This document shows positions 33,583 through 43,172 of a DNA stretch of 64,000 nt, piece after piece (the stretch's first letter is position 1; each line of letters begins with the position of its first letter). The DNA lies in NCBI GenBank assembly GCA_022867625.1, contig JALIFM010000003.1:1-64000 (forward strand), read 5' to 3'. Source of the DNA: Lachnospiraceae bacterium NSJ-143 (GTDB lineage Bacteria > Bacillota > Clostridia > Lachnospirales > Anaerotignaceae). The translations under genes were made by a program, and so were the position numbers. The notes under the pieces were generated by a model, which was not told the DNA's origin, did no database searches, and saw only the letters and a program-made list of their open reading frames with translations.

Positions 33583-34965
33583 ATGCAAACTTTAACGTTC
33601 AAGCGTGGAGTACACCCGCCAGATGGAAAGGCCCTTACACAGGATAAGCCCATCAAGGTAATACTCCCAAAGGAAAATTCCGAATTGTTTTTCCCAATGT
33701 CACAGCACATAGGCGCCCCATGTGAGCCATGCGTCCAGAAAGGAGATTACGTAAAAGTAGGCCAGAAAATCGGTGAGGCTAAGGCTTTCATCTGCTCGCC
33801 TATATTTTCCAGTATATCAGGCGAAGTTACGGATATCAGGCCGGTTCTTACTCCGGGCGGCGCAAAGAGCCTTGCTGTCGTAATTAAAAACGACGGCAAA
33901 ATGGAAGAGTACGAGGGCATGAAAGGCGGAGATTATACTCAGATGACAAATGAGGAAATAATCGCCGCTGTAAAAAACGGCGGTGTTGTAGGTCTCGGCG
34001 GCGCCGGATTCCCTACACATGTTAAGCTCGCTCCGCCTCCGGGAACAAAGATTGACTATGTTCTGGTTAACGCGGCAGAGTGTGAGCCTTACCTTACATG
34101 TGACTACCGCCTTATGCTTGAGCAGCCTGAAAGACTCATAAAGGGACTTCAGATTGTGCTTAAGCTCCATCCGAATGCCAAAGGCGTAATAGGCATAGAG
34201 GACAACAAGCCTGAGGCTATAAAGCTTCTCAGCGAAATGGTTAAGGATATACCTAATATTGAGGTGGCTTCACTCCAGAAGAAATTCCCTCAAGGTTCAG
34301 AAAAACATCTCATTTACGCAATCACCAAAAGGGAAGTTCCTTCCGGCGCGCTCCCTGCATCTGTTGGCTGCATAGTTGACAATGTTGACACTGTAATCAG
34401 CATCTACAATGCAGTTGCGGAGGGAAGGCCTATAATGAGAAGGGTCGTTACCATTACAGGCGGCGCTCCTGCAAACCCTGGCAACTACCAGATTCGTGTA
34501 GGCATGACTTTTAAGGACCTCATGGACCAGATTGGCGGTTTCAAGGTAGAGCCTGCCAAGATGATAGCCGGCGGGCCTATGATGGGACCTACAATGTATA
34601 CTCTCGATGTAGCCACAACAAAGACATCGTCCGCTCTTCTCTGCCTTACACCGGCTGAGGCGTATATTCCGCCTGAGAGAAGCTGCATACGCTGCGCTAA
34701 ATGTGTTGACCACTGTCCTATGGGACTTCAGCCGTTCCTTCTTAACCAGCTTGCTTTAAGAGGCGACGGAGACGGCTTTGTGGCAAACCACGGCCTTGAC
34801 TGTATCGAATGCGGAAGCTGCTCATATGAGTGCCCTGCAAAGAGACAGCTTGCCCAGTCCATAAGAGCCACAAAGAAAATTGAAGCCGGCAAGAAAGCTG
34901 CCGCTGCAGCGGCCGCAAGGGCCAAGGCGGAAGCTGAAAAGAAAGCCGCAGAAGCTAAGAAGTAA
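33583..34965 (+). CDS. rnfC: Rnf complex subunit RnfC
   Basis: 460 residues. N-terminal barrel-sandwich (PFKRGVHPP-like start FKRGVHPPDGKA), NADH/FMN-binding Rossmann part (GGVVGLGGAGFPTHVKLAPP, VNAAECEPYLTCDYRLM), and two 4Fe-4S motifs CIRCAKCVDHCP and CIECGSCSYECP. It is the electron-input subunit of the ferredoxin:NAD+ oxidoreductase that pumps Na+ or H+. The C-terminus is an Ala/Lys-rich helix. The start is ATG 33583 with AGAGGGGG; the longer in-frame reading from 33478 runs through the leader hairpins and is rejected. First gene of rnfCDGEAB. Confidence 0.96.
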   Translation: MQTLTFKRGVHPPDGKALTQDKPIKVILPKENSELFFPMSQHIGAPCEPCVQKGDYVKVGQKIGEAKAFICSPIFSSISGEVTDIRPVLTPGGAKSLAVVIKNDGKMEEYEGMKGGDYTQMTNEEIIAAVKNGGVVGLGGAGFPTHVKLAPPPGTKIDYVLVNAAECEPYLTCDYRLMLEQPERLIKGLQIVLKLHPNAKGVIGIEDNKPEAIKLLSEMVKDIPNIEVASLQKKFPQGSEKHLIYAITKREVPSGALPASVGCIVDNVDTVISIYNAVAEGRPIMRRVVTITGGAPANPGNYQIRVGMTFKDLMDQIGGFKVEPAKMIAGGPMMGPTMYTLDVATTKTSSALLCLTPAEAYIPPERSCIRCAKCVDHCPMGLQPFLLNQLALRGDGDGFVANHGLDCIECGSCSYECPAKRQLAQSIRATKKIEAGKKAAAAAAARAKAEAEKKAAEAKK

Positions 34966-34982
34966 TAGGGGGAGAAAAAATA

Positions 34983-35951
34983 ATGGATAATATAGTAGTA
35001 TCATCAACCCCTCATGTCCGTAGCAAGGAGTCCGTTCACAGCATTATGCGTGATGTTATAATTGCCCTTGTTCCTGCTACAGTGATGGGTATTGTGTTTT
35101 TTGGCATCAAGGCGCTCCTTCTTATCGCCATTTCAGTAGCATCAAGCGTTTTCTTTGAGTTCCTTTATCAGAAGATAATGAAGAAAACCGTTACGATAGA
35201 CGATTTAAGCGCCGTAGTTACAGGTCTTCTTCTTGCGCTGAACATGCCAGTAGGCGCAAGCTGGTGGATGCCTATTGTCGGAAGCGCTTTTGCTATAATA
35301 ATAGCAAAGCAGATTTTCGGCGGTATCGGCCAGAACTTTGTTAACCCTGCTCTTATAGCAAGAGCTTTCCTTTTAGCATCATACCCTACTGCCATGACAA
35401 CATGGACTGTAGACGGAGTTACAACCGCTACGCCGCTTGCTATGCTTAAGACATTAAAAGACGGCGCCGCTCTTTCCGACCTTGGACTTCCTACACTTAC
35501 TCAGGTAGTAACAGGCAGCGGAATAGGCGGATGTATCGGCGAGACATGCGCAATAGCGCTTATACTTGGCTTTATATACCTTTTGTTCAAGAGAGTAATC
35601 TCATGGAGAATACCTGTTATATATGTAGGCGTTGTTTTTGTGCTCACAGCTGTTTTTGGCAGATACGGCACAAGGCTTCCTGTATATGAGATATTTACAG
35701 GCGGACTTTTCCTTGGAGCTATTTTTATGGCGACAGACTACACAACGTCTCCTATGACACCAAAGGGACAGATAATATTTGCCTGCTTCTGCGGTCTTAT
35801 TACATACCTTATCAGAGTATACGGCGGATATCCTGAAGGCGTTTCATACTCAATACTTATCTCCAACCTTGCCGTTCCTCTTATCGACAGGTTCACAGTT
35901 GGTAAGATATTCGGCGCACTTCCAAAAACAAAGGAGGCGAAGAAAGCATGA
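34983..35951 (+). CDS. rnfD: Rnf complex subunit RnfD
   Basis: 322 residues, about nine membrane segments. Covalent-FMN motif VTTATPLAMLK around residue 150, with the Thr of ATPL as the attachment site. MATDYTTSPMTPKGQ is a family-conserved loop. It carries electrons across the membrane part of Rnf. ATG 34983 with AGGGGGAG; its 3' end overlaps rnfG by 4 bp. Confidence 0.95.
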   Translation: MDNIVVSSTPHVRSKESVHSIMRDVIIALVPATVMGIVFFGIKALLLIAISVASSVFFEFLYQKIMKKTVTIDDLSAVVTGLLLALNMPVGASWWMPIVGSAFAIIIAKQIFGGIGQNFVNPALIARAFLLASYPTAMTTWTVDGVTTATPLAMLKTLKDGAALSDLGLPTLTQVVTGSGIGGCIGETCAIALILGFIYLLFKRVISWRIPVIYVGVVFVLTAVFGRYGTRLPVYEIFTGGLFLGAIFMATDYTTSPMTPKGQIIFACFCGLITYLIRVYGGYPEGVSYSILISNLAVPLIDRFTVGKIFGALPKTKEAKKA

Positions 35952-36493
35952 AACAGATAACAACACCTGCATGGAAATTATTTGTAATTTGTCTCGTATG
36001 CTCACTTTGCCTTGGCATATGCTCAGAGATTACAAAGGAGCCTATCGCAGCCCAGGCAAAAGCTACACAGGACGCTGCTATGGAGGCTGTTCTTCCTAAT
36101 GCCAGCTTTGAGGAAATGGCAGGCTTTACACCTGTAGGCACAGTTACAGGAGTAAATGTAGGAAGCGACGCAAGCGGCAATACTGTTGGTTATGTCCTCA
36201 GCTGCACAACAAGCAGTTTCGGCGGACCTCTCAAGATGATGGTAGGCGTTGACTTAGAAGGTACTGTCACAGGCGTAAGGATACTTTCCCACGCCGATAC
36301 TCCGGGTCTTGGCGCTCTTGCCACAAGCCCTGACTTCTATGAGCAGTACACTGGCAAAAGCGGCACACTTGCAGTTGACAAGGACGGCGGCGAGATTGTT
36401 GCAATCACAAGTGCCACAATCACATCAAGAGCCGTTACCGTAGGCGTTAACGACGCCATTAACTGGGTAATGGAAAATGGAGGTGCCAAATAA
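35948..36493 (+). CDS. rnfG: Rnf complex subunit RnfG
   Basis: 181 residues. One N-terminal membrane helix, then an FMN-binding domain with SHADTPGLG and the flavinylation motif ITSATITS (Thr attachment; needs an ApbE-type transferase, not in this window). Overlaps rnfD (ATGA) and rnfE (TAATG). Confidence 0.95.
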   Translation: MKQITTPAWKLFVICLVCSLCLGICSEITKEPIAAQAKATQDAAMEAVLPNASFEEMAGFTPVGTVTGVNVGSDASGNTVGYVLSCTTSSFGGPLKMMVGVDLEGTVTGVRILSHADTPGLGALATSPDFYEQYTGKSGTLAVDKDGGEIVAITSATITSRAVTVGVNDAINWVMENGGAK

Positions 36494-37107
36494 TGAGTAA
36501 TAACCTTAAGGTATTGAGAGACGGAATCATATTTGACAACCCTATACTTATACAGGTTGTTGGTATGTGCGCCACTCTTGCTACATCAACAAGCATTATA
36601 AACGGTGTGGGCATGGGCCTTTCCACAACAGCGGTTCTTCTGGGCTCAAATGTTGTTATATCCCTTCTCCGTAAATTCATACCTGATACAGTACGTATAC
36701 CGTGCTTTATCGTAGTTATAGCTTCTTTCGTTACTGTTGTACAGCTTCTTTTACAGGCTTATATGCCTGCGCTCAACGATGCTTTGGGTCTTTTCATACC
36801 ACTTATCGTTGTTAACTGTATAATACTTGCCAGAGCTGAAGGCTTCGCTTCCAAAAACGGAGTTGTGGCATCATTCTTCGACGGCTTGGGAAACGGACTT
36901 GGCTTTACAGCAGTACTTGCCATAATGGGCGCTGTTCGTGAGCTTCTTGGCTCAGGCACACTTCTTGGCGCAACAATAATGCCTGAAGCGTTCCCTAAGA
37001 CACTTCTTCTGATTATGGCTCCTGGCGCGTTCTTTACATTGGGCATATTCATGGCAATATTCAAGCACCTTATTGCCAACAGAAAACCGGTAGAGTCAGA
37101 AGAATAA
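36493..37107 (+). CDS. rnfE: Rnf complex subunit RnfE
   Basis: 204 residues, six membrane segments, RnfA/RnfE/NqrDE family. GMCATLATSTSIINGVGMGL and LFIPLIVVNCIILARAEGFA carry the paired cysteines of the intramembrane iron-sulfur site. ATG overlaps the rnfG stop. Confidence 0.95.
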   Translation: MSNNLKVLRDGIIFDNPILIQVVGMCATLATSTSIINGVGMGLSTTAVLLGSNVVISLLRKFIPDTVRIPCFIVVIASFVTVVQLLLQAYMPALNDALGLFIPLIVVNCIILARAEGFASKNGVVASFFDGLGNGLGFTAVLAIMGAVRELLGSGTLLGATIMPEAFPKTLLLIMAPGAFFTLGIFMAIFKHLIANRKPVESEE

Positions 37108-37124
37108 TTTGAGGAGGGGAAAAA

Positions 37125-37703
37125 ATGCGATTAGTATTATTGTTATTAGCCGGAATATTCGTAAACAACTACATATTCTCACAGTTCTTAGGCATCTGTC
37201 CTTTCCTTGGCGTTTCTAAAAAAGTTGAGACAGCTGCCGGTATGGGTGTTGCCGTAATATTCGTTATGTGCCTTGCCTGTGCTGCAACATATTTTATCTA
37301 CAACTTCATTCTTGTTCCTTTTGGACTTGAATACCTCTATACAATAGCTTTCATACTTGTTATTGCCGCTCTTGTTCAGCTTGTTGAGATGTTTATAAAA
37401 AAGAGCTCACCGTCGCTTTATCAGGCTCTCGGTGTTTATCTGCCTCTTATAACAACAAACTGCGCTGTTCTTGGCTGTGCGGTAACAAATATGCAGAACA
37501 ACTACAGCTTTATTGAGTCTATTGTAAACAGTATCGGCGGTTCAGGCGGTTTCACACTTGCAATCGTTCTTTTCGCCGGTATCCGTGAAAGAATTGAATT
37601 CAACGATATCCCTAAGTCATTTGAAGGCTTCCCTCTCGCGCTTTTAGGAGCGGGACTCATGTCAGTTTCCTTCTTGGGCTTCTCGGGATTAATTAAACTT
37701 TAA
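37125..37703 (+). CDS. rnfA: Rnf complex subunit RnfA
   Basis: 192 residues, six membrane segments in inverted topology to RnfE. Signature NNYIFSQFLGICPFLGVSKK at the start and YLPLITTNCAVLGCA in the middle, giving the other cysteines of the membrane cluster. ATG 37125 with GAGGAGGGG. Confidence 0.95.
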   Translation: MRLVLLLLAGIFVNNYIFSQFLGICPFLGVSKKVETAAGMGVAVIFVMCLACAATYFIYNFILVPFGLEYLYTIAFILVIAALVQLVEMFIKKSSPSLYQALGVYLPLITTNCAVLGCAVTNMQNNYSFIESIVNSIGGSGGFTLAIVLFAGIRERIEFNDIPKSFEGFPLALLGAGLMSVSFLGFSGLIKL

Positions 37704-37721
37704 TCAGGGAGGGAGTAAAAA

Positions 37722-38606
37722 ATGGATATCAATAACGTTGTGGCTGCGATAGCAAGTATTTCCGGTTTGGGTGTCGTATTCGGTGCCTGTCTCGGCTATG
37801 CTTCAAAAATATTCGCAGTTGAAGAAGACCCTAAGGTCGGCGAAATCCAGGCGGTACTTCCCGGCGCTAACTGCGGCGGCTGCGGTTACCCTGGCTGCGC
37901 GGGCTGTGCTACGGCTATTGCCGAGGGCAAGGCCCCTGTCAATGCCTGCCCTGTAGGCGGTGCAAAATGCGCCAGCAAGATAGCTGCTATAATGGGCGTT
38001 GAGGCTGGCGATACAGAGCCTCAGGTAGCCTTTGTAAAATGTAACGGCACATGCTCAAACGCTAAAAGTAAATACAACTACGAAGGTATATCCGACTGTG
38101 TATTTGCCGCACAGCTTGCCGGAAACGGTGCAAAGGGCTGTACATACGGCTGTCTTGGCCTTGGTACATGTGTAAACGTATGCGACTTTGGCGCCCTTTC
38201 TGTAGTAGACGGCGTTGCTGTTGTTGACGAGGAGAAATGCGTTGCCTGCGGAAAATGCTTAAAGGCATGCCCTAAAGGCCTTCTCATGTTCAAGCCTAAG
38301 TCAAAGAAAACAGCTGTTAGATGTAACTCAAAAGACGCTGGCAAGGAAGTTATTGCAAACTGCCAGACCGGATGTATCGGCTGTAAGATATGCGAGAAAA
38401 ACTGTAAATTCGACGCTATCCACGTTGAAAACAATATCGCTGTTATCGACTACTCAAAATGTAAAGACTGCGGTCTGTGCGCTATGAAGTGCCCTAAACA
38501 CGCAATCAAAAACGAGAGAGTTGAGGCTATGGCCGCTAAAAAGGCTGCGGAGGAAGCTGCTGCAAAGGCTGCCGCTCCTGCCGGAGATGAATCAAAGCCT
38601 GAATAA
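37722..38606 (+). CDS. rnfB: Rnf complex subunit RnfB
   Basis: 294 residues. N-terminal membrane helix, then the Fe-S domain GANCGGCGYPGCAGCA and CPVGG, then three further ferredoxin-type clusters (CVACGKCLKACP, CIGCKICEKNC, CKDCGLCAMKCP). It is the likely ferredoxin-oxidising entry point. The tail is Ala/Lys-rich, similar to that of RnfC. The Clostridia order C-D-G-E-A-B is kept. A strong terminator follows. Confidence 0.96.
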   Translation: MDINNVVAAIASISGLGVVFGACLGYASKIFAVEEDPKVGEIQAVLPGANCGGCGYPGCAGCATAIAEGKAPVNACPVGGAKCASKIAAIMGVEAGDTEPQVAFVKCNGTCSNAKSKYNYEGISDCVFAAQLAGNGAKGCTYGCLGLGTCVNVCDFGALSVVDGVAVVDEEKCVACGKCLKACPKGLLMFKPKSKKTAVRCNSKDAGKEVIANCQTGCIGCKICEKNCKFDAIHVENNIAVIDYSKCKDCGLCAMKCPKHAIKNERVEAMAAKKAAEEAAAKAAAPAGDESKPE

Positions 38607-38615
38607 ATTAAAATC

Positions 38616-38645
38616 AAAAAGACGGGATATATCCCGTCTTTTTTT
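38616..38645 (+). terminator. Terminator after rnfB
   Basis: AAAAAGACGGGAT / ATCCCGTCTTTTT, 13-bp perfect stem with a T-tract. After it, 38647-38890 is AT-rich and holds nothing I can support. Confidence 0.88.
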
Positions 38646-38894
38646 GTGCTCCTAAGCTTTGCATTACTATACCAGCCTGCATTATATAAAAACACTGCGG
38701 ATGTCTTGATACGCCGCATCTATTATCTTTTGCTAATGTTTATTATTTTATAATAACTATCTGAATGATGGCATTTAAAATTTGTCAGCGGTCTTTTTAA
38801 GTCTCACCTTCCGGCATTAAAACCACTGTCTTTATGCGAATTTAATGGTTCTATGTACTATTTTTATAATATTTTTTTAATCTACTGTTTTCTA

Positions 38895-38923
38895 TTGAAT
38901 ATTTTTATCTTTTCTATTAAAAT
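38895..38923 (+). promoter_or_regulatory. Promoter of DUF4321 gene
   Basis: TTGAAT (38895-38900), 17-bp spacer, TAAAAT (38918-38923), 38 bp before the start codon. Confidence 0.5.
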
Positions 38924-38961
38924 AGCTATTAAACAAACAAAAGGCCGCCGGAGGACTGATT

Positions 38962-39222
38962 ATGAGAAAATTGCAAAACAAAAACACACTGGTGCTTATA
39001 CTCCTTCTATTTGCTGGAGTTGTCCTCGGAGGCTTTATAGGCGACTGGCTTGGAAGCAGCGCCGGCTTTTCATGGCTTGGTTACGGTAAATCCTTTGGAA
39101 TAACATCACCTTTTATTCTTGACCTCGGCGTTATTGTATTTCAGTTTGCCTTTAATGTTAAAATGACAATAGCCGGACTTATAGGTTTTTTTATTGCTGC
39201 TCTGGTATACAAATTTCTTTAA
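38962..39222 (+). CDS. DUF4321 membrane protein
   Basis: 86 residues with two membrane segments (LVLILLLFAGVVLGGFIGDW and the C-terminal IAGLIGFFIAALVYKFL). FILDLGVIVFQFAFNVKMTI between them is typical of DUF4321, a small family that lies next to maf and mreB in many Clostridia. Function unknown; genome context points to the cell envelope. GGAGG 8 bp before ATG. Confidence 0.8.
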   Translation: MRKLQNKNTLVLILLLFAGVVLGGFIGDWLGSSAGFSWLGYGKSFGITSPFILDLGVIVFQFAFNVKMTIAGLIGFFIAALVYKFL

Positions 39223-39282
39223 CATGGTTTATCCTTAAGAGGATTAAATTATATTTTTAACACAAACAAGGAGACGGTACTT

Positions 39283-39882
39283 ATGTATAAAATAATTCTC
39301 GCTTCACAATCTCCAAGAAGACGCACTATTCTTGAAAGGCTCAACATACCTTTTGAGGTAATTCCAAGCGGAGCTAAAGAGTATATGGAGCTTGAGCAGT
39401 CGCCGTATGAGTGGGTAAAAATACTTTCCCACCGCAAGGCTTCGGCAGTGGCTGAAAACGTTGAAGGCCCCGCTGTAATAATTGGAGCGGACACAGTGGT
39501 AACATATCTTGGCAAAATACTGAACAAGCCTGTAAACAATGAGGAGGCGGCTTCCATGCTTCGCCTGCTCAGCGGAAAGCACCATACAGTTTACACCGGC
39601 CTGACATTGATTTTTATAGATGAAAACGGCAACCGTGATTCAGAATCATATGTTGACGCCACCGAGGTAGCCTTTAACCCTATTTCCACAGAGGAGATAG
39701 AAAAATATCTGGCCACAGGCGAATACTCCGACAAGGCAGGCGGATACGCTATACAGGGCAAAGCCTCAATATTTATAGACTATATTAAAGGGAGCAACGA
39801 AACAGTAGTTGGCCTTCCTGTATCAATACTTTACAAGGCCTTAAAGGACCATGGTATTGACATTACCGATTTCTGGAAATAA
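39283..39882 (+). CDS. maf: Maf-family nucleotide pyrophosphatase
   Basis: 199 residues. ILASQSPRRRTILERLNIPF is the N-terminal signature; GADTVVTYLGKILNKP and GYAIQGKASIFIDYIKGS hold the catalytic Asp and substrate loops. It hydrolyses non-canonical or m5U/psi/dTTP-type NTPs and has been tied to septum control. ATG 39283 with AAGGAG about 12 bp upstream. Often found upstream of mreBCD, as here. Confidence 0.93.
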   Translation: MYKIILASQSPRRRTILERLNIPFEVIPSGAKEYMELEQSPYEWVKILSHRKASAVAENVEGPAVIIGADTVVTYLGKILNKPVNNEEAASMLRLLSGKHHTVYTGLTLIFIDENGNRDSESYVDATEVAFNPISTEEIEKYLATGEYSDKAGGYAIQGKASIFIDYIKGSNETVVGLPVSILYKALKDHGIDITDFWK

Positions 39883-39892
39883 GAATAAAATT

Positions 39893-39929
39893 AAAGGGTA
39901 CAGAAAACCAGTGTTTTCGTACCCTTTTT
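39893..39929 (+). terminator. Terminator after maf
   Basis: AAAGGGTAC / GTACCCTTT outer stem, inner GAAAAC/GTTTTC, followed by TT-ACA. Confidence 0.7.
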
Positions 39930-39971
39930 ACATTCCTGACAGCTAATTTTTATAACCTTTTTACGTATTAA

Positions 39972-40370
39972 TCATATCATAAACTTCTCAAAAATCCTGT
40001 CTACCATATCCCCGTCTTTTATAACCAGCTTGACAATGCCGCAGGCTATGGCTATACATGTACGGTGGAAATAAACCAGAAAGAATACAAACGCAACACC
40101 AAACAAAATGCCCGTTGTAAGCCTGCGTATGTTTTTGCTTTCATATGGCGTCAAAAGCTGCAAAAACCCGTCAGCAGCCATGGGAATCATCAATAATGCC
40201 ACAACATAAAACTGCGGATATCCTATAAAAATAACTATAGGAATCCCTGTCAGGATTCCTATAAGCTCGCCAGTACATCTGGCACATATCGGAAACTGCC
40301 TTCCCCTGAAGAAAAATGAACGGTCAGGCCTTTGATGGCAGCCAAAAAATATTCTTAAAAATTCACCCAT
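39972..40370 (-). CDS. DUF2085 membrane protein
   Basis: 132 residues. Cys/His signature FGCHQRPDRSFFFRGRQFPI then CARCTGE, which defines DUF2085. About three membrane segments. Function unknown; the Cys/His cluster might bind metal. ATG 40370 with AAGG close upstream. Follows another small membrane gene by 19 bp. Confidence 0.8.
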   Translation of the reverse strand: MGEFLRIFFGCHQRPDRSFFFRGRQFPICARCTGELIGILTGIPIVIFIGYPQFYVVALLMIPMAADGFLQLLTPYESKNIRRLTTGILFGVAFVFFLVYFHRTCIAIACGIVKLVIKDGDMVDRIFEKFMI

Positions 40371-40389
40371 AAGAGCCTTCCCTCTTTTA

Positions 40390-40656
40390 TTACGGGATAG
40401 GGGTTGTTGCTGTATAAGTGCCTAATGCCGCCATGCTTAATCCCATTATTACAAAAACCAGTACGTAAAATACTACCCATAAAATAACGGCTACAAGAGC
40501 GCCTATGCCAGCCGCCTTCGCTGTCTTTGGCTTCTGGTCCTTCCATACAAGAAACAGTACAAGGCCAACTATTGGTATACAGCAGCCTAAAAGCCCCCAC
40601 AAAAATCCTCCGTTGTCCTGAACTGTGCTTTTGTTTTCATTAATCATATTATCCAT
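40390..40656 (-). CDS. Small membrane protein (unknown family)
   Basis: 88 residues. Polar N-terminus, first membrane hairpin at about 18-36 (FLWGLLGCCIPIVGLVLFLV), a WKDQKPKTAKAAG loop, second membrane segment at about 50-73. Similar small proteins occur widely in Clostridia with no known role. GGGGGA 8 bp before ATG 40656. Probably co-transcribed with the DUF2085 gene. Confidence 0.65.
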   Translation of the reverse strand: MDNMINENKSTVQDNGGFLWGLLGCCIPIVGLVLFLVWKDQKPKTAKAAGIGALVAVILWVVFYVLVFVIMGLSMAALGTYTATTPIP

Positions 40657-40940
40657 AAAACAATCCCCCTCCCTTTGTGTCAGGCCGTAAGATGTAAAAA
40701 TATCTGTTTTTATAAGGCCTGATTAACAATATTGCAGATAAATACAGGATATAGTAAATTTATGGATTTGTCAATTTTACAATTAAATAATCATAAAATA
40801 GTAATATGCCCCCACTATTATTTGCCAAGACTATATGTCTTACACCCTTTTATCCTTTTTAAAAGCTTGTTTTATTAATATTTACATGCAATTTGCATTT
40901 TGCTATTGAATTTTACAAATTCTGATATAAAATCTAATAG

Positions 40941-40983
40941 TCAGGTTTTAAAGCCAACTTATTAAAGTGAGCGTAAAACCTGA
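40941..40983. repeat. Perfect 10-bp inverted repeat in the gap before mreB
   Basis: TCAGGTTTTA (40941-40950) / TAAAACCTGA (40974-40983), loop 23 nt, no T-tract. It lies in the 586-bp gene-free AT-rich stretch 40657-41242. The remainder of that stretch shows only the mreB promoter. Confidence 0.5.
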
Positions 40984-41132
40984 ATTGCCTGAAATATAAA
41001 TAAATGTATAAAAAATCCAAGTTTTACAATCCTAAATATTACATGGGTATTAAAATCAGCTGACAGCTTTTAACAATTAATGTACAAATTGTTAATTTAC
41101 TTTTAAGCTTTTTTAAGCCTGACCTTAAACTA

Positions 41133-41161
41133 TTGAAAAATGGCATGTTTAGAGTTATTAT
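41133..41161 (+). promoter_or_regulatory. mreB operon promoter candidate
   Basis: TTGAAA (41133-41138), 17-bp spacer, TATTAT (41156-41161), about 80 bp before the mreB ATG. Confidence 0.5.
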
Positions 41162-41242
41162 ATTAATGTGGTATTTTAGACTATTTATGAATTTGCTGCC
41201 GTATTATAAGTAATTTGCGGTTTACTCACAGGAGGAATTTGA

Positions 41243-42271
41243 ATGTTTGCACGAGATATGGGAATCGACCTTGGAACAGCCAATACCCTTGTTTTTTTAA
41301 AGGGAAAGGGAATAGTTGTCAATGAGCCGTCGGTTGTTGCTATAAATACACTTACAAAAGAAGTTCTCGCAGTAGGAAACGAGGCCAAGGAAATGATAGG
41401 CCGTACACCCGGCAATATAGTCGCTATACGCCCTATGAAGGACGGAGTGATAGCGGACTTTGATATAACACAGGCCATGCTCAGGTATTTTATTGACAAG
41501 GCTTACGCACGCTCAATGTTCGGACCTAAGCCAAGGGTTATTATATGTGTACCTTCCGGCGTTACCGAGGTTGAAAAGCGCGCAGTAATGGAGGCGTCAG
41601 TTGGCGCCGGAGCAAAAAGCAATGACGCGTACCTTATTGAGGAACCAATGGCAGCATCAATAGGCGCAGGTCTGCCTGTTGAGGAGCCTACAGGCAGCAT
41701 GGTTGTAGATATCGGCGGCGGCACAAGCGAAGTCGCTGTAATATCCCTCGGCGGAATAGTAACAAGCACTTCCCTGAGAGTTGCCGGTGATGAAATTGAC
41801 TCATACATCATAGGATATATCAAACGTGAGTACAGCCTTGCTATAGGCGAAAGGACTGCCGAGGAAATTAAAATTACAATTGGCTGCGCCTTCCCCAAGC
41901 CTGAGGAGGAATCAATGGATATCCGCGGTCGTGACCTTGTAAGCGGGCTTCCAAAAACAATAGAGATAACTTCAAACGAGATACTCTCTGCCATTTCTGA
42001 GCCTATAACAGCTATAATAGACTGCATAAAGCAGACACTTGAGGCCACCCCTCCGGAGCTTGCGGCAGATATAATGGAATTTGGCATTACGCTCACAGGA
42101 GGAGGAGCTCTCCTTTCAGGCCTTGACCAGCTTATAACAAACGAAACGGGAATGCCTGTGCATATAGCAAATGAGCCTCTCAACTGTGTCGCTCTTGGAA
42201 CCGGCATTGTACTTGAGCATATAGACACGCTGCGCAAGGTACTTGTATCACCTAAAAAACTCAGAATGTAA
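41243..42271 (+). CDS. mreB: Rod-shape determining actin homologue MreB
   Basis: 342 residues. Phosphate-1 [19 protein letters not shown]; phosphate-2 [20 protein letters not shown]; adenosine motif [15 protein letters not shown]; connector [13 protein letters not shown]. It forms membrane-bound filaments that steer side-wall peptidoglycan synthesis. GGAGG before ATG 41243. First of a plus-strand run mreB-mreC-mreD-mrdA-minCDE-rodA. It could be called Mbl, but its position upstream of mreC supports MreB. Confidence 0.96.
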   Translation: MFARDMGIDLGTANTLVFLKGKGIVVNEPSVVAINTLTKEVLAVGNEAKEMIGRTPGNIVAIRPMKDGVIADFDITQAMLRYFIDKAYARSMFGPKPRVIICVPSGVTEVEKRAVMEASVGAGAKSNDAYLIEEPMAASIGAGLPVEEPTGSMVVDIGGGTSEVAVISLGGIVTSTSLRVAGDEIDSYIIGYIKREYSLAIGERTAEEIKITIGCAFPKPEEESMDIRGRDLVSGLPKTIEITSNEILSAISEPITAIIDCIKQTLEATPPELAADIMEFGITLTGGGALLSGLDQLITNETGMPVHIANEPLNCVALGTGIVLEHIDTLRKVLVSPKKLRM

Positions 42272-42287
42272 CAGGGAGCGTTAAGCC

Positions 42288-43172
42288 TTGAATTTTTTTA
42301 ACACATACAAAAAACAGATATTATACTTGGTAATTGCCCTGCTTGTTGTGATTATATTCTTTACAGCAGGCAAAAAGAGCAGGGCAACACCCGTTGACAA
42401 CCTTCTGGGTTTTATCATTACGCCTGCGCAGAATATTTCCACAAGCGTAAGCTCGTGGTTTTCAAACAAGATATCATCATTTAAAGATGAAACCGACATA
42501 GAGGCAGAAAACGAGGAGCTAAAGGCCAAAGTTGAGCTTTTAGAAGCCGAAAACAAGCGCCTCTCAATGTTTGAGGAGGAAAACAGGCGTCTTTCAGCGC
42601 TTCTCGACATATCACAGAAATACCCTGACTACGAAACCACAGGGGCCAATATAATAGCCAAGGACCCGGGCAACTGGTATTTTACATTTAACATCAATAA
42701 AGGCACAAAAGACGGCCTTCTGCCCAATATGGTTTTGACCGACGCCGGAGGTCTTGTAGGACGCATAACTGAATGCGGATATATATACTCCAAGGTTGAG
42801 GCTATTATCGACAGCCGCTCCTCAGTGTCCGCCATGAGCCTTAGGACAGGAGACCTTGGCGTTGTAAAGGGCGACTATACCCTTATGAATGACGGACTGT
42901 GCCGTATGGAATATATCGACGCTGAAAGCGAGATAATGAAGGGTGACGAAATTGTCACCAGCCACCTGAGCGACATATTCCCTCCGGGAATAACAATAGG
43001 CTATGTCAAGGAGGTTATAACCGACGAAAACGGTCTTACAAAATACGCTGTAATAGAACCGTCTGTCGATTTTAAGCACCTGACAACACTCTTGGTCATA
43101 ACCGACAGCTTTTCAGGTGCAGACTCCGATACTTCTGACCAGAACACACAGCCGGCAGGTGATACCCAGTGA
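42288..43172 (+). CDS. mreC: Rod-shape determining protein MreC
   Basis: 294 residues. N-terminal membrane helix, a coiled coil at about 65-105 (ENEELKAKVELLEAENKRLS), then the beta domain (IAKDPGNWYFTFNINKGTKD, TDAGGLVGRITECGYIYSKV). It links MreB to PBP2/RodA outside the membrane. TTG start at 42288 with GGGAG 10 bp upstream; overlaps mreD by 4 bp. Confidence 0.95.
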   Translation: MNFFNTYKKQILYLVIALLVVIIFFTAGKKSRATPVDNLLGFIITPAQNISTSVSSWFSNKISSFKDETDIEAENEELKAKVELLEAENKRLSMFEEENRRLSALLDISQKYPDYETTGANIIAKDPGNWYFTFNINKGTKDGLLPNMVLTDAGGLVGRITECGYIYSKVEAIIDSRSSVSAMSLRTGDLGVVKGDYTLMNDGLCRMEYIDAESEIMKGDEIVTSHLSDIFPPGITIGYVKEVITDENGLTKYAVIEPSVDFKHLTTLLVITDSFSGADSDTSDQNTQPAGDTQ

